A DNA stretch of 64,000 bases from Prauserella flavalba (GTDB lineage: Bacteria; Actinomycetota; Actinomycetes; Mycobacteriales; Pseudonocardiaceae). Below, piece by piece: positions 51,542-61,263 of this stretch. The stretch spans positions 1,426,001-1,490,000 of the forward strand of contig NZ_MASU01000005.1 in assembly GCF_003202235.1 (NCBI RefSeq). The letters run 5' to 3'. The notes under the pieces were generated by a model, which had not been told where the DNA came from, searched no databases, and saw nothing but the letters and a program-made list of their open reading frames with translations. Within the stretch, counting starts at the first letter, position 1. Each line of letters starts with the position of its first letter. The position numbers and the translations under genes are program-made.

Positions 51542-53898
51542 CAGCGACCCCACCTCCACGCACGAATCTCCGGCAGGTCCTCGCCGGTGCGCCGGATGTG
51601 ATCGTGGTGCCGGTCGAGCTCGGCCAGCAGCCGCTGCCGGAGATTGCCCAGCCTGCCCGCGACCCTCGGAACGCGCTCCAGCGCGGCGAGGGCGAGCTGG
51701 AACCGGTCGATGCCGTTGAGCACGCACATGTCGAACGGCGTCGTCGTGGTGCCGTTCTCGCTGAAGCCGTGGACGTGCAGGTGCTCGTGCCCAGGCCGGC
51801 TGTAGGTCAGCTCGTGGATCAGCCACGGGTAACCGTGGAAGGCGAAGATCACCGGCGTGTCTTCGGTGAAGATGGCCGTGTAGTCGCGGTCGGTCAGCCC
51901 GTGCGGGTGCCGCTCGCGGGCGGCGAGCCGGGTCAGGTCGACCACGTTGACGACCCGGATCCGCAGGTCGGGCACGAGCCCGCGCAGCACGCCGACCGCG
52001 GCCAGCGCCTCCTGCGTCGGCACGTCGCCCGCGCACGCGAGCACCACGTCGGCCCCGTCGACCGACTCGGTGCCCGCCCACTCCCAGATGCCGATCCCCT
52101 GCGCGCAGTGCGCCCGCGCCGCGTCGTGGCCGAGGTACTGGTACTCGGGCTGCTTGCCCGCGACGATCACGTTGACCAGGCCACGCGAGCGCAGGCAGTG
52201 GTCGGTGACCTGCAGCAGGCAGTTCGCGTCCGGCGGCAGGTAGACGCGCGCGACCTCGGCCCGTTTGCTGAGGATGTGGTCGATGAACCCCGGGTCCTGG
52301 TGGGAGGCTCCGTTGTGGTCCTGCCGCCATACGTGCGAGGTGAGCAGGTAGTTCAGGCTCGGCACCGGCCGCCGCCACGGCACCCCCGCCGCGGTGTGCA
52401 CCCACTTGGCGTGCTGCGCGACCATCGAGTCGACGAGGTGGGCGAACGCCTCGTAGGTTGAGAACAACCCGTGCCTGCCGGTGAGCAGGTAGCCCTCCAG
52501 CCAGCCCTGGCACAGGTGCTCGGACAGCACCTCCAGCACCCGGCCGTCGCCCGCGAGGTGCTCGTCCCCGGATTCGGTCGGCAGCTGCCAGCGCCGCCCG
52601 GTCACCTCGAACGTCGCGTCCAGCCGGTTGGAGGCGTGCTCGTCGGGCGAGAACAGCAGCAGGTTGCGCTCCTCGGCGTTGAGCACGAGCGTGTCCCGCA
52701 GGTAGGCCCCGAGTACCCGCGTGGACTCGGCGAGCACCTGACCCGGAACCGGGACCTCCAGTGCGTAGTCGGCGACCTCGGGCAGCCGCAGGTCGCGCTG
52801 GGTGAGCCCGTGTGCCCGGGGTGTGCCGCTCATCCGCAGCTCCGCGCGGGGTCGCTGCGAGCGCACCAGCGGCGCGGGTGCGCCCTCGGCGGTGAACAGC
52901 TCCTCGGGCCGGTACGAGCGCAGCCACCGCTCCAGTTGCGCGAGCTGCAGGGGGTCACGCCGCGCGCCGGGCAGCGGCACCTGGTGGGCACGCCAGGTGC
53001 CCTCCAGCCTGTGGCCGTCGAACTCGGAGGGACCGGTCCAGCCCTTCGGGGTGCGCAACACGATCATCGGGTGGGCCCGGTCGGCGATGCGCTCGAAACC
53101 CTCGTCCAGAGCGGCCGCGTAGCGCTCGTGCACCGAGGCGGGGTCGGCGCCGAGCGGGCATTCGACCTCGATCGGCTCCCAGCCGTGGCCCCGCAGCAGA
53201 CCGTGCAGGTCCGCCTTCGGCAGGCGGGACAGCACCGTCGGGTTGGCGATCTTGTACCCGTTGACGTGCAGGATCGGCAGCACTACGCCGTCGCCGTCCG
53301 GGTCGAGGAACGCGGGCGCGTGCCAACTCGCCGCCAGCGGCCCGGTCTCGGCCTCGCCGTCGCCCACCACGCACGCGACCACGAGCCCAGGGTTGTCGAG
53401 CGCGGCTCCGGTCGCATGGGCGAGCGAGTAGCCCAGCTCGCCGCCCTCGTGGATGGAGCCGGGCACATGCGGCGACGCGTGGCTGGACACCCCGCCGGGG
53501 AAGGAGAACTGGCGGAACAGCGCGCGCATGCCGTCGGTGTCCTGGCCGATCGCCGTGTGGAACTCGGAGTACGTGCCCTCCAGCCAGCTTGCCGCGTTCA
53601 GCGCCGCCGCGCCGTGTCCAGGGCCCGCGACGAACAGGACGTCGGCGGAGGTGCGCCGGATGACGCGGTTGAGGTGCGCGTAGGTGAGGGTGAGTCCGGG
53701 GACCGTGCCCCAGTGGCCGAGCAGCCGTGGCTTGAGGTGCTCCGGCGCGAGCGGCTCCGCCAGCAGCGGGTTGTCGAGCAGGTAGATCTGCCCCGCCGAC
53801 AGGTAGTTCGCCGCCCGCCACCAGGCGTCCACCCGGGCGAGCTCGGCTTCCGGCGCCGGCCCGAGCTGCTGCTCGGGCGTCGCGGTGTTCACGGTCAT
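51541..53898 (-). CDS. xfp: xylulose-5-phosphate/fructose-6-phosphate phosphoketolase
   Basis: 785 aa, full length. TPP motif [20 protein letters not shown] (about 183-202), [55 protein letters not shown] and the C-terminal [20 protein letters not shown] are phosphoketolase signatures. It splits xylulose-5-P or fructose-6-P with phosphate into acetyl phosphate plus a sugar phosphate. GGGAGGAGCCCG precedes ATG 53898. An operator-like palindrome is centred 90 bp upstream. It heads the operon xfp-ackA-acg-acg-CBS/BON. Confidence 0.95.
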   Translation of the reverse strand: MTVNTATPEQQLGPAPEAELARVDAWWRAANYLSAGQIYLLDNPLLAEPLAPEHLKPRLLGHWGTVPGLTLTYAHLNRVIRRTSADVLFVAGPGHGAAALNAASWLEGTYSEFHTAIGQDTDGMRALFRQFSFPGGVSSHASPHVPGSIHEGGELGYSLAHATGAALDNPGLVVACVVGDGEAETGPLAASWHAPAFLDPDGDGVVLPILHVNGYKIANPTVLSRLPKADLHGLLRGHGWEPIEVECPLGADPASVHERYAAALDEGFERIADRAHPMIVLRTPKGWTGPSEFDGHRLEGTWRAHQVPLPGARRDPLQLAQLERWLRSYRPEELFTAEGAPAPLVRSQRPRAELRMSGTPRAHGLTQRDLRLPEVADYALEVPVPGQVLAESTRVLGAYLRDTLVLNAEERNLLLFSPDEHASNRLDATFEVTGRRWQLPTESGDEHLAGDGRVLEVLSEHLCQGWLEGYLLTGRHGLFSTYEAFAHLVDSMVAQHAKWVHTAAGVPWRRPVPSLNYLLTSHVWRQDHNGASHQDPGFIDHILSKRAEVARVYLPPDANCLLQVTDHCLRSRGLVNVIVAGKQPEYQYLGHDAARAHCAQGIGIWEWAGTESVDGADVVLACAGDVPTQEALAAVGVLRGLVPDLRIRVVNVVDLTRLAARERHPHGLTDRDYTAIFTEDTPVIFAFHGYPWLIHELTYSRPGHEHLHVHGFSENGTTTTPFDMCVLNGIDRFQLALAALERVPRVAGRLGNLRQRLLAELDRHHDHIRRTGEDLPEIRAWRWGR

Positions 53899-53978
53899 CG
53901 GGCTCCTCCCGTCGCGGCTGCGCGTTCCAGCTTCCGCGCGAAGCGGTCCCCCCGGCTGCAGCAACTGGACCCCGGGCC

Positions 53979-53996
53979 CAGGGCCTTAGGTCCTCA
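53979..53996. promoter_or_regulatory. putative DevR-type operator before xfp
   Basis: CAGGGCCTTAGGTCCTCA, core GCC-TTAG-GTC, centre 53987.5. It lies between the last USP codons and xfp, 90 bp before the xfp ATG. Confidence 0.55.
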
Positions 53997-54901
53997 CTCG
54001 GCGCGGCGTGGCGCACGATCAGCACCGGGCAGGGCGCCAGGTGGACGAGGGCGTTGCTGGTCGAGCCGAGCAGCATTCCCCGGAACCCGCCACGGCCTCT
54101 GCTGCCGACCACCATCAGCTGTGCCCGCTCGGCGAAGCGCAGCAGGCTGTGCGCGGGGAGATCCCGCGTGACGACCCGTTCGACGGGCACGTCCGGGTAC
54201 TGTTCTCGTCGGCCCGCGAGCCGTTCGGCGAGCAACGCCTGCTCCCCGGTCTCGATCTCGTCCCAGGGAGCGTCCTCGGGAAGGGTGCCGAACGCGGTCG
54301 GCAACGGTGCGTCGCTCCAGGTGTGCACGGCCACCAGCGGGCATCCCCGTAGCGCGGCCTCCTCGAACGCGAGGTCGACGGCCGCCTCCGACAGGCGGGA
54401 GCCGTCGACTCCCACCACCACCGGGCCCTCCGCCGGAGGCTCGGCCTCCGGCGTGCGGCCCCGGACGACCGCGACGGGGCACGGCGCGTGGGACACCAGT
54501 GCGTTGGCGACGGAGCCGACGAGAGTGGCGGTCAGTTCCCCCAGCCCGCGTGTGCCGACCACGAGCATCCGCGCGGCGGCAGCGCGGTCCAGCAGCACGG
54601 TGACCGCGCCCCCGACCTCGAACTCTGTGGTGACCGTGAGCCTGCCGACGCCGTCCGCGGCCTTCACCGCCGTCTCGGCCGCTTCGGCGAGTCTGTGCTG
54701 TCCCTGCACCCGCAGGTCGTCGAGGAAACTCCGCAGCAGCCCGGCACCGGCTCCGTAGGGGGCGGGCATCATGCCCACGGCGACCAGCCGCAGGGGCGCG
54801 TTCCTCAGCGCCGCGGCGCACGCGGCCCAGGCCGCTGCCCGCAGCGCCGAACCGGAGCCGTCGATGCCCACGACGATGGGCGGATAGCCGAGCACGCTCA
54901 T
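53994..54901 (-). CDS. universal stress protein, two USP domains, no in-frame stop at the expected end
   Basis: About 302 recognisable residues: domain 1 PPIVVGIDGSGSALRAAAWA to VVGTRGLGELTATLVGSVAN, domain 2 GPVVVGVDGSRLSEAAVDLA to VVGSRGRGGFRGMLLGSTSN, then APCPVLIVRHAAPSE, where related USPs stop. Here the frame stays open past this point and runs on inside xfp as far as 52955. A TGA at 53994-53996 is exactly where expected but out of frame. One missing base near the end, real or from assembly, would explain this. The end given is therefore the functional end, not an in-frame stop. It is a close paralogue of the USP at 38239, and starts 22 bp after the DUF1876 gene. Confidence 0.72.
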
Positions 54902-54923
54902 GACGACCTACCAGCGCGGCGTG

Positions 54924-55193
54924 CTACTCGGTCAGCCGCGCCGGGCCGCCGGTGACGGCTTCGATGTCGGCCGCCGTGGCGTCCAGCAGCTCGTGAGCCA
55001 GGTCGGCCAGTGCCCTGGCTGCGGCGAGCTCGTCGCCGATCTCCGGGATGTTGGTGTCGTGCGGGTTGAGCCGCGCCCGCCCGACCCCCGTCCTGCCGGG
55101 GCCGGAGCCGGTGTGCAACCTGGCTTCGGCGCGGGTGCTGTGCTCGTGCTCGTCGAGGAAGATCTCGACCGTCCACTTCCTCACGTGGTCCAT
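54924..55193 (-). CDS. DUF1876 protein (Rv1738 type)
   Basis: 89 aa. [60 protein letters not shown] and [12 protein letters not shown] match M. tuberculosis Rv1738 (94 aa) position by position. Rv1738 is among the most induced DosR-regulon products and structurally resembles ribosome hibernation factors, so it may help silence ribosomes in dormancy. GGAGGTG lies 5 bp before ATG 55193 (a GTG codon directly upstream is also possible). It is first in a unit with the USP downstream, with an operator-like site centred 67 bp upstream. Confidence 0.92.
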   Translation of the reverse strand: MDHVRKWTVEIFLDEHEHSTRAEARLHTGSGPGRTGVGRARLNPHDTNIPEIGDELAAARALADLAHELLDATAADIEAVTGGPARLTE

Positions 55194-55250
55194 CACGCAC
55201 CTCCAGCAGTGTCGGCCTGGCTCGATGCTGCCGCGCGGCCGCGGCCGAGG

Positions 55251-55312
55251 ACAGGGCCTTCCGTCACCTCACCGGGCACGGCGCGTGCTCCGGTCCAGGG
55301 ACCTTGGGCCCT
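55251..55312. promoter_or_regulatory. putative DevR-type operators in the DUF1876/adh divergent gap
   Basis: AGGGCCTTCCGTCACC (core GCC-TTCC-GTC, centre 55260.5, 67 bp from the DUF1876 start) and CAGGGACCTTGGGCCCTT (core GAC-CTTG-GGC, centre 55304.5, 43 bp from the dehydrogenase start). The two centres are 44 bp apart, twice the usual 22. The second is the clearest palindrome of the set. Confidence 0.65.
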
Positions 55313-55347
55313 TCCCCGGTCCCGGCGTCGACGGCGACAGTGGCGGC

Positions 55348-56346
55348 ATGTTGGCCTGGCGAGTATGTCGTCCGAGCACCGCGCCCTATCCGGGATTCGA
55401 GGCGAGGGAGGAGCCCACGCCGCGGCCGGAGCGCGGTGAACTGCTCGTCCGCGTGCGGGCGTGCGGGGTGTGCCGGACCGATCTGCACGTGGTGGAAGGC
55501 GACCTCCCGCCGCATCGTCCCGGCGTGATCCCCGGCCACGAGGTCGTCGGGGAGGTCGTCGACATCGCCGAGGGCGCCACCGGGTTCGCGCCCGGCGACC
55601 TCGTCGGGGTGGCGTGGCTCCGGGGCACGTGTGGACGGTGCCGCTACTGCAGGCGTGGCGCCGAGAACCTGTGTCCACTGTCGACCTACACGGGCTGGGA
55701 CACCGACGGCGGCTACGCCCGGTTCGTCACCGCACCGGCCGCCTACACGCACCGGCTTCCCTCCGGCTACACGGACGCCGAGCTCGCGCCGCTGCTGTGC
55801 GCCGGCATCATCGGCTACCGGGCGCTGAAACGCGCCGAGCTGCCCGACGCGGGCCGCCTCGGCATCTACGGGTTCGGGGCGAGCGCGCACCTGGCCGCAC
55901 AGGTCGCGCTCGCACGAGGCGCGACCGTTCACGTGCTCACGCGCAGCGCCCGTGCCAGGGAACTCGCACTGAAGCTGGGCGCCAGTTCCGTGGGAGGCGC
56001 CACCGATCCGCCACCGGAGCCGCTCGACGCGGCGATCCTGTTCGCCCCGGTCGGCACGCTCGTTCCAGCCGCGCTCGCCGCACTGGACCGCGGGGGCACC
56101 CTCGCCGTCGCCGGCATCCACCTCACCGACATCCCCGTGCTCGGCTACCAGCGGCACCTGTTCCAGGAACGGCAGCTGCGCAGCGTCACCGCCAACACCC
56201 GCGCCGACGCCAGGGAATTCCTCGCCATCGCCGCCCAGCACCCGCTGACCGTGGTCACCACCCCGTATCCGCTCGACCACGCCGACCGCGCATTGGCCGA
56301 CCTCGCGGCCGACCGGGTGGACGGCGCCGCGGTGCTCCTCCCCTAG
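55348..56346 (+). CDS. zinc-dependent alcohol dehydrogenase
   Basis: 332 aa. Catalytic zinc ligands are in [20 protein letters not shown] and GHEVVGEV (Cys, His-Glu). The structural zinc set is [15 protein letters not shown] (four Cys). The Rossmann region [20 protein letters not shown] has GFGASA in place of the usual GxGGxG. The coenzyme and alcohol are not certain; AdhA-like enzymes of this size use NAD and short or medium alcohols. ATG 55348 lies 43 bp after the clearest operator-like site. It could regenerate NAD by reducing aldehydes during oxygen lack (inference). Confidence 0.9.
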   Translation: MLAWRVCRPSTAPYPGFEAREEPTPRPERGELLVRVRACGVCRTDLHVVEGDLPPHRPGVIPGHEVVGEVVDIAEGATGFAPGDLVGVAWLRGTCGRCRYCRRGAENLCPLSTYTGWDTDGGYARFVTAPAAYTHRLPSGYTDAELAPLLCAGIIGYRALKRAELPDAGRLGIYGFGASAHLAAQVALARGATVHVLTRSARARELALKLGASSVGGATDPPPEPLDAAILFAPVGTLVPAALAALDRGGTLAVAGIHLTDIPVLGYQRHLFQERQLRSVTANTRADAREFLAIAAQHPLTVVTTPYPLDHADRALADLAADRVDGAAVLLP

Positions 56347-56378
56347 CCACGCGGGCGACGGGGTCGGTCGCCGCAGCC

Positions 56379-56394
56379 GTGAAGGCACCTTCAC
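56379..56394. terminator. short inverted repeat after the dehydrogenase gene
   Basis: GTGAAGG-CA-CCTTCAC, a 7-bp perfect stem 33 bp after the dehydrogenase stop. No T-run. It may be a weak terminator or a dispersed hairpin repeat. Confidence 0.45.
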
Positions 56395-56511
56395 CGCGCG
56401 TGGAACACGACACAGCGGCGCGGAGCACCTCCGCAGGGTGGTGGCGATTCACCAGGAGCGGAATAGTTCAGTGGTTGCTGTCGTGTCAGCGCTCGCTGTA
56501 CTGTTCGAGCC

Positions 56512-56865
56512 ATGCTGACGTGTGAGACCCGCGGCGCGGCACTGGCCCGGCTGGGCCGCGCGCTGGCGGACCCGACGCGCTGCCGCATCCTCGTCGCCCT
56601 GCTGGATGGTGTGAGCTACCCCGGCAAGCTCGCCGAGTCGCTGGAGCTGTCCCGCTCGAACGTGTCCAACCACCTGGCCTGCCTGCGCGGCTGCGGCCTG
56701 GTGGTCGCGACCTACGAGGGCAGGCAGGTCCGGTACGAGCTGGCCGATCCGCACCTGGCGCGCGCGTTGGGCGAGCTGGTGCACGTGGTGCTGGCCGTGG
56801 ACACCGAGGAGCTGTGCCTTGACGACGCCGGGCAGCCGGCACCCGCGCGGGAGGCGGCACGATGA
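56512..56865 (+). CDS. cmtR: ArsR/SmtB-family metal sensor repressor, CmtR type
   Basis: 117 aa. MLTCETRGAALARLGRALAD, winged-helix segment LAESLELSRSNVSNHLACLR, then GCGLVVATYEGRQVRYELAD, and LAVDTEELCLDD. Cys57, Cys61 and Cys102 line up with the Cd/Pb ligands of M. tuberculosis CmtR (Rv1994c). Metal binding releases it from DNA. It is the first gene of an operon with a CDF cation efflux gene (ATGA overlap). The promoter region before it holds TACTGT at about 56499 as a possible -10 and the imperfect dyads expected of a self-operator; these are tentative. Confidence 0.93.
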   Translation: MLTCETRGAALARLGRALADPTRCRILVALLDGVSYPGKLAESLELSRSNVSNHLACLRGCGLVVATYEGRQVRYELADPHLARALGELVHVVLAVDTEELCLDDAGQPAPAREAAR

Positions 56866-57551
56866 GCGAGCCTCGCGAGCTGTCGCTGTCCCCCGCCGCC
56901 GCGGAGAGCTGCGGGGACGCGTGCTGCGCCGAGGAGCGCTCGGCCGCCGCGGTGTCGCCGGAGCGGCGGGCGGTGCTGTCCCGCCGGGTCCGGTGGTTCG
57001 TGGCCGCCACCATCACCTACAACGTCATCGAGGCGGTCGTCGCGATCACGGCGGGCACCATCGCGTCGTCCACCGCGCTGATCGGCTTCGGACTGGACTC
57101 GGTGATCGAGGTCGCGTCGGCGACGGCCGTGGCCTGGCAGTTCTCCGGCAAGGACCCGGAGGCACGCGAACGCACCGCGCTGAAGGTGATCGCGGTGTCG
57201 TTCTTCGCGCTCGCCACGTACGTCACGGTCGAGTCGGTGCGGGCCCTCCTCGGCGGGGACCCGGCCGAGCACTCCACGGTCGGGATCGTGCTGGCGGCCG
57301 CGTCGCTGCTGATCATGCCGTTCCTGTCCTACGCCCAGCGCAGGGCGGGCCGGGAACTCGGCTCCGCGAGCGCCGTCGCCGACTCCAAGCAGACCCTGCT
57401 GTGCACGTACCTGTCCGGCGTGCTGCTGGCCGGGCTGCTCCTCAACAGCCTGCTGGGCTGGTCGTGGGCCGACCCCGTGGTGGCACTCGTGATCGCCGCC
57501 GTCGCGGTCAAGGAGGGCCGCGAGGCCTGGCGCGGCGAACACTGCTGCTGA
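56862..57551 (+). CDS. cation diffusion facilitator-type efflux protein
   Basis: 229 aa. An N-terminal Cys-rich metal-binding stretch (ESCGDACCAEE), then five or six helices: FVAATITYNVIEAVVAITAG, ASSTALIGFGLDSVIEVASA (the conserved D-x3 of CDF helix 2), VIAVSFFALATYVTVESVRA, VLAAASLLIMPFLSYAQRRA and ADPVVALVIAAVAVKEGREA. It ends EHCC. It lacks the C-terminal cytoplasmic domain of larger CDFs. With the upstream CmtR-type sensor, the cargo is probably Cd, Pb or Zn. ATG overlaps the cmtR stop. Confidence 0.88.
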   Translation: MSEPRELSLSPAAAESCGDACCAEERSAAAVSPERRAVLSRRVRWFVAATITYNVIEAVVAITAGTIASSTALIGFGLDSVIEVASATAVAWQFSGKDPEARERTALKVIAVSFFALATYVTVESVRALLGGDPAEHSTVGIVLAAASLLIMPFLSYAQRRAGRELGSASAVADSKQTLLCTYLSGVLLAGLLLNSLLGWSWADPVVALVIAAVAVKEGREAWRGEHCC

Positions 57552-57626
57552 GCCGGCCGCACGAGGCTTGCCGTCCGGCCGCGGAACTGGAAACGTGCAG
57601 GCAACGTCACCCACCGGAGGCGGCAG

Positions 57627-58418
57627 ATGACCGAACAGCGCACGCGAGCGACGGCGGCCGGGGTCTACGACTGGTGTCTCGGTGGTCACCACCATCTGCC
57701 GTGCGACGCCGAGGCCGCCATCGCCGCACAGCAGGCGTTCCCGCTCACCGCGCGCACCGCCCGGTACAACCGGGACTTCCTGCAGCGCGTCGTGCGCCGG
57801 CTGGCCAAGCAGGGCGTGCGGCAGTACCTCGACATCGGCTCCGGTTATCCCACCGCGGGCAACGTCCACGAGATCGCGCAGGCGATCCGGCCCGACAGCC
57901 GCGTCGTCTACGTCGACATCGACCCCGACACCATCGCCGTCAGCAACGACATACTGGCCGACGACCCGCATTCCCTCTGCATCCAGGCCGACCTCACCGA
58001 CCCCGGCTCCGTGCTCGGCCATCCGGGGACGCGTCTGCTGGATTTCACCGAGCCCGTCGGGCTGCTGCTGGTCTCGGTGCTGCCGTTCGTCGGCGGGGAC
58101 GCCAAACCCTTGCTGCGCCAGTACGTCGGCGCACTCACCCCGGGCAGTCACGTCGCGATCAGCCACATCACCGCGCCCGACGGCGAGCACGCGCGCCGCA
58201 GGCTGAAGGCCGCGGAGCGCCAGTACAACACCAAGGTCCAGCAGCGGGTCAACGTCCGCGGCCGCGACGAGATCACCGCCCTGTTCGACGACACCGAGCT
58301 CGTGCCGCCCGGTCTGGTCCGCGCCACGCACTGGCACCCGCCCCGGCCTGGGTACGTGCCCGGTGACGACGACGAGGCGAGCAACGTGCTCCTCGGCGGC
58401 GTCGGCCGCGTGCCCTGA
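57627..58418 (+). CDS. DUF574-type SAM-dependent methyltransferase
   Basis: 263 aa. ARVYDW-type start (ATAAGVYDWCLGGHHHLPCD), then NRDFLQRVVRRLAKQGVRQY, LDIGSGYPTAGNVHEIAQAI (SAM-binding motif I) and VVYVDIDPDTIAVSNDIL (motif II acidic). This is Methyltransf_19/DUF574, common and numerous in actinomycetes, with unknown acceptor. CGGAGGCGGCAG precedes ATG 57627. No clear link to its neighbours; it is followed by a convergent ABC operon across 146 bp with only a weak hairpin (CGAAGCCGG...CCGGCCTTCG near 58455). Confidence 0.9.
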   Translation: MTEQRTRATAAGVYDWCLGGHHHLPCDAEAAIAAQQAFPLTARTARYNRDFLQRVVRRLAKQGVRQYLDIGSGYPTAGNVHEIAQAIRPDSRVVYVDIDPDTIAVSNDILADDPHSLCIQADLTDPGSVLGHPGTRLLDFTEPVGLLLVSVLPFVGGDAKPLLRQYVGALTPGSHVAISHITAPDGEHARRRLKAAERQYNTKVQQRVNVRGRDEITALFDDTELVPPGLVRATHWHPPRPGYVPGDDDEASNVLLGGVGRVP

Positions 58419-58564
58419 CCGCAGCGGTCCCAGCTCACCGATCGGACCACGTCGAAGCCGGTCACGAGCCGGCCTTCGTGATCGTCCGGATAGGACAGCC
58501 GCGCAGCGGGCGCCCGGCGCGCACCGTGGTGAGCACCCGGCGCTCCCGACCTCGTCGGCGCGGG

Positions 58565-59356
58565 TCAGCGCGCGGCTCCGCGGTGGAACAGCGACTTCGC
58601 CCAGACGTAGCCGGCGAGCGCGATCGCGGCCGACCAGCCGACGGCCAGCGCGGCGCTGCCGCCGTCCACCGGGGTGCCGAGCAGGAGCGCGCGCAGCGTG
58701 TCGATCACCGGGGTGAAGGGCTGGTAGTCGGCGAACACGCGCAGCCAGGCCGGCATCGAGTCGGTGGGCACGAACCCGCTGCCCAGGAACGGTAGCAGCG
58801 TCAGCACCATGGGCAGGTTGCTCGCCGTCTCGACGCTCTTCGACACCAGGCCGAGCGCGACCGACAGCCACGTCAGCGCCACGGTGAACAGCACGACCAG
58901 CCCCGCCGCGGCGAGCCAGCCGCCCACGTCCGCCGAGGGCCGGAACCCGGCCGCCACGGCGACGGCCAGCACCACGACGAGCCCCACCGCGGTCTGGATC
59001 AGCGTGCCCAGCACGTGCCCGGTGAGCACTGAGGCGCGGCTGATCGCCATCGTCCGGAACCGCGCCATGATGCCTTCCGTCGCGTCCATCGCGACCGAGA
59101 CCGCGGTGCCGAGCGCGACGCTGGCGACGGTGATCGTCAGGATGCCGGGCACCACGAACGCGAGGTAGTCCGCGCGCCCACCGCTCGGGCCGAGCCCGGC
59201 GCCCAGCGTGCCGCCGAAGACATAGACGAACAACAGCAGGAAGAGGATCGGCTGCCCCAGCAGCATGAGGGTCAGCGACGGATAGCGCAGCATGCGGCGC
59301 AGGCTGCGGCGCAGCATCGTGACGGAGTCACGGGCGGGCAGGGCGAGCGTGGTCAC
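58565..59356 (-). CDS. ABC-2 type transporter permease (DrrB-like)
   Basis: 263 aa with six helices, including SLTLMLLGQPILFLLLFVYV, YLAFVVPGILTITVASVALG and LPMVLTLLPFLGSGFVPTDS. ATEGIMARFRTMAISRASVL is the ABC-2 intracellular motif that contacts the ATPase, as in DrrB daunorubicin exporters. GTG 59356 overlaps the ATPase stop (GTGA). Substrate unknown; drug or lipid export is typical. Confidence 0.9.
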   Translation of the reverse strand: MTTLALPARDSVTMLRRSLRRMLRYPSLTLMLLGQPILFLLLFVYVFGGTLGAGLGPSGGRADYLAFVVPGILTITVASVALGTAVSVAMDATEGIMARFRTMAISRASVLTGHVLGTLIQTAVGLVVVLAVAVAAGFRPSADVGGWLAAAGLVVLFTVALTWLSVALGLVSKSVETASNLPMVLTLLPFLGSGFVPTDSMPAWLRVFADYQPFTPVIDTLRALLLGTPVDGGSAALAVGWSAAIALAGYVWAKSLFHRGAAR

Positions 59357-60318
59357 GAGGCGGCCTCCTTGGCCGGTTCGGGGGCGGTGGCGTGCCCGGT
59401 GAGGCTCAGGAAGACATCGTCGAGGTCGGGGGTGTGCACGGTCAGCTCTGCGACGTCGACGGCGGCGTGGTCGAGGCGGTCCAGCACGGCGCGCAGGGCG
59501 CCGACGCTGCCGTCGGTGGGCACCTGGAGCGTGAGGGACTCCTCCTCGCGGACGGGCTCGCCGAGCGCGGCGGCCGCGAGCGCGAGCCCACGGGCATCGG
59601 GGAAGCTCAGCCGTAGGTGCCCGCCGGGCACGAGCCGCTTGAGCTCCTCGGCGGTGCCCTCGGCGACGAGCTTTCCGTGGTCCAGCACGGCGATCCGGTC
59701 GGCGAGCTGGTCGGCCTCCTCGAGGTACTGGGTGGTGAGCAAGAGGGTGACGCCGCGCGCGGTCAAGTCGCGGATGCTGTCCCACATCGTGCGGCGGCTG
59801 CGCGGGTCGAGCCCGGTGGTGGGCTCGTCGAGGAAGATCACCGACGGGTCGCCGACCAGAGTCATCGCGAGGTCGAGCTTGCGGCGCATGCCGCCGGAGT
59901 AGGTGGCGGGTGTCTTGCCCGCCACCGCGGTCAGGTCGAACCGCTCGAGGAGCTCGTCCGCGCGGCGGCGACCCTCGTCGCGGCGCAGGTGGTGCAGGTC
60001 GGCCATCAGCAGCAGGTTCTCCCGGCCGGTGAGCAGGTTGTCGACGGCGGAGAACTGGCCGGTCACGCCGATCGCGCGGCGTACGGCGTCGGCGTCGCGT
60101 CCGAGGTCGTGCCCCGCGACCCGCACGCTGCCGGCATCGGGGGTGAGCAGGGTCGAGAGAATGTTGACGGTGGTGGTCTTGCCCGCCCCGTTGGGGCCGA
60201 GCAGGGAGAAGATGGTGCCCGGCTCGACGGTCATGTCGACGCCGTCGAGCACCACAGTGTCCCCGAAGGACTTGCGCAGCCCGGTGACGGAGATCGCGGG
60301 CTGGGTGGATGTGCGCAT
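59353..60318 (-). CDS. ABC transporter ATP-binding protein (DrrA-like)
   Basis: 321 aa. Walker A LLGPNGAGKTTT (about 40-51), signature TYSGGMRRKLDLAMTLV, Walker B VIFLDEPTTGLDPRSRRTMW, switch LLLTTQYLEEADQL. A C-terminal domain of about 90 residues (RLSFPDARGLALAAAALGEP to DDVFLSLTG) is typical of DrrA. Start 60318 is used since AAAGGAC lies 8 bp upstream; a longer frame begins at 60342. It is 20 bp after the DUF4097 gene, so DUF4097-ATPase-permease look like one operon. Confidence 0.92.
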   Translation of the reverse strand: MRTSTQPAISVTGLRKSFGDTVVLDGVDMTVEPGTIFSLLGPNGAGKTTTVNILSTLLTPDAGSVRVAGHDLGRDADAVRRAIGVTGQFSAVDNLLTGRENLLLMADLHHLRRDEGRRRADELLERFDLTAVAGKTPATYSGGMRRKLDLAMTLVGDPSVIFLDEPTTGLDPRSRRTMWDSIRDLTARGVTLLLTTQYLEEADQLADRIAVLDHGKLVAEGTAEELKRLVPGGHLRLSFPDARGLALAAAALGEPVREEESLTLQVPTDGSVGALRAVLDRLDHAAVDVAELTVHTPDLDDVFLSLTGHATAPEPAKEAAS

Positions 60319-60338
60319 GATCGGTGTCCTTTCCGGAC

Positions 60339-61187
60339 TCAACTGCGGCGGAGGGTGATATCGCCCATCGAGGTGCGGGCCCGCACCTCGATCGACTCGT
60401 TGCCGGGGCCCGGGCCGTCCGTGCTCGCCTCCAGCTCGCTGTCCACGCGGCCGAAGCCGGTCTTGACGTCGAGCCAGGCCGGCGTGCCCGTCTTGATGCC
60501 GACGTCGACGTTGCCCATCGACGTCTCCAGTGCGAGCGGGCCACCGGCGGCGTGGCCGAGCGCGATGCTGCCGTTGGCGGTGCGGGCGTCCACGGCGTCG
60601 GCGGAGGTGCCGACGGAGATGTCGCCGTTGGCGTTGCGCACGCGGAGCTTGCCGGTGACCGCGCCGATCTCGCAGTCACCGTTGGAGTTCTTGACGACGC
60701 CTGCGCCGTTGAGCTCGCCGATGCGGAGCTTGCCGGATCCGGTGGAGAGTTCTGCGCGGCCGTCGATCCGGTCGACGGAGACGTTGCCCGCGGAGGTGTT
60801 CAGCTCCAAGGGACCGGTCTGGTCGAGGTGGACGTGCCCGGCGGCGCTCTTGAACAGGCAGTCGGCGAGCCGTCCGGTCCCACGCAGGTCGGCCATCGCC
60901 GCGTCGGCGTGCACGCGCGAGCCCGAGGGCAGCTCGATGGTCACGTCGACCGAGCGGCTCTTCTTGGAGAAGTCCAGCGGCCGGTTCTTCGGCGCCCGCA
61001 CGAGCAGGTTCCCACCTGAGAACTCGACGCGGGTCTGCTCGGCGGCCCGCACGTCGGACTCGTCCGTCTCGTCGGTGGGCCGGACCTCCACCACGGTGTC
61101 GGTGCGGTCGCTCGCCTCGATCCGCAGGTCGCCGACCACCAGCTCGATGGTCGCCGAGATCGGTTCCGGGGTCTCGAAAGTGGGCAT
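60339..61187 (-). CDS. DUF4097-family beta-helix-like protein
   Basis: 282 aa with no membrane segment. Repeating short beta motifs: VDRIDGRAELSTGSGKLRIG, VVKNSNGDCEIGAVTGKLRV, RNANGDISVGTSADAVDART, ANGSIALGHAAGGPLALETS, each of about 20-22 residues with a G-D/N-I/V-x-V turn, as in DUF4097 adhesin-like/bactofilin-like repeats. AGGAGGCTTTGCC precedes ATG 61187. It heads the DrrAB-like ABC operon, where such proteins are frequent partners of unknown role. Confidence 0.85.
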   Translation of the reverse strand: MPTFETPEPISATIELVVGDLRIEASDRTDTVVEVRPTDETDESDVRAAEQTRVEFSGGNLLVRAPKNRPLDFSKKSRSVDVTIELPSGSRVHADAAMADLRGTGRLADCLFKSAAGHVHLDQTGPLELNTSAGNVSVDRIDGRAELSTGSGKLRIGELNGAGVVKNSNGDCEIGAVTGKLRVRNANGDISVGTSADAVDARTANGSIALGHAAGGPLALETSMGNVDVGIKTGTPAWLDVKTGFGRVDSELEASTDGPGPGNESIEVRARTSMGDITLRRS

Positions 61188-61263
61188 GGCAAAGCCTCCT
61201 GGGGTGCTTGCGTGTCGTCGTCCCCGCCTGCCGGGGACGGTGAAGGTGGTGAAGCGGTATGGG

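Noticed and set aside
52471-54171. Open frame of 566 codons on the + strand
   Set aside because: Antisense to phosphoketolase and USP; low complexity, no motif.
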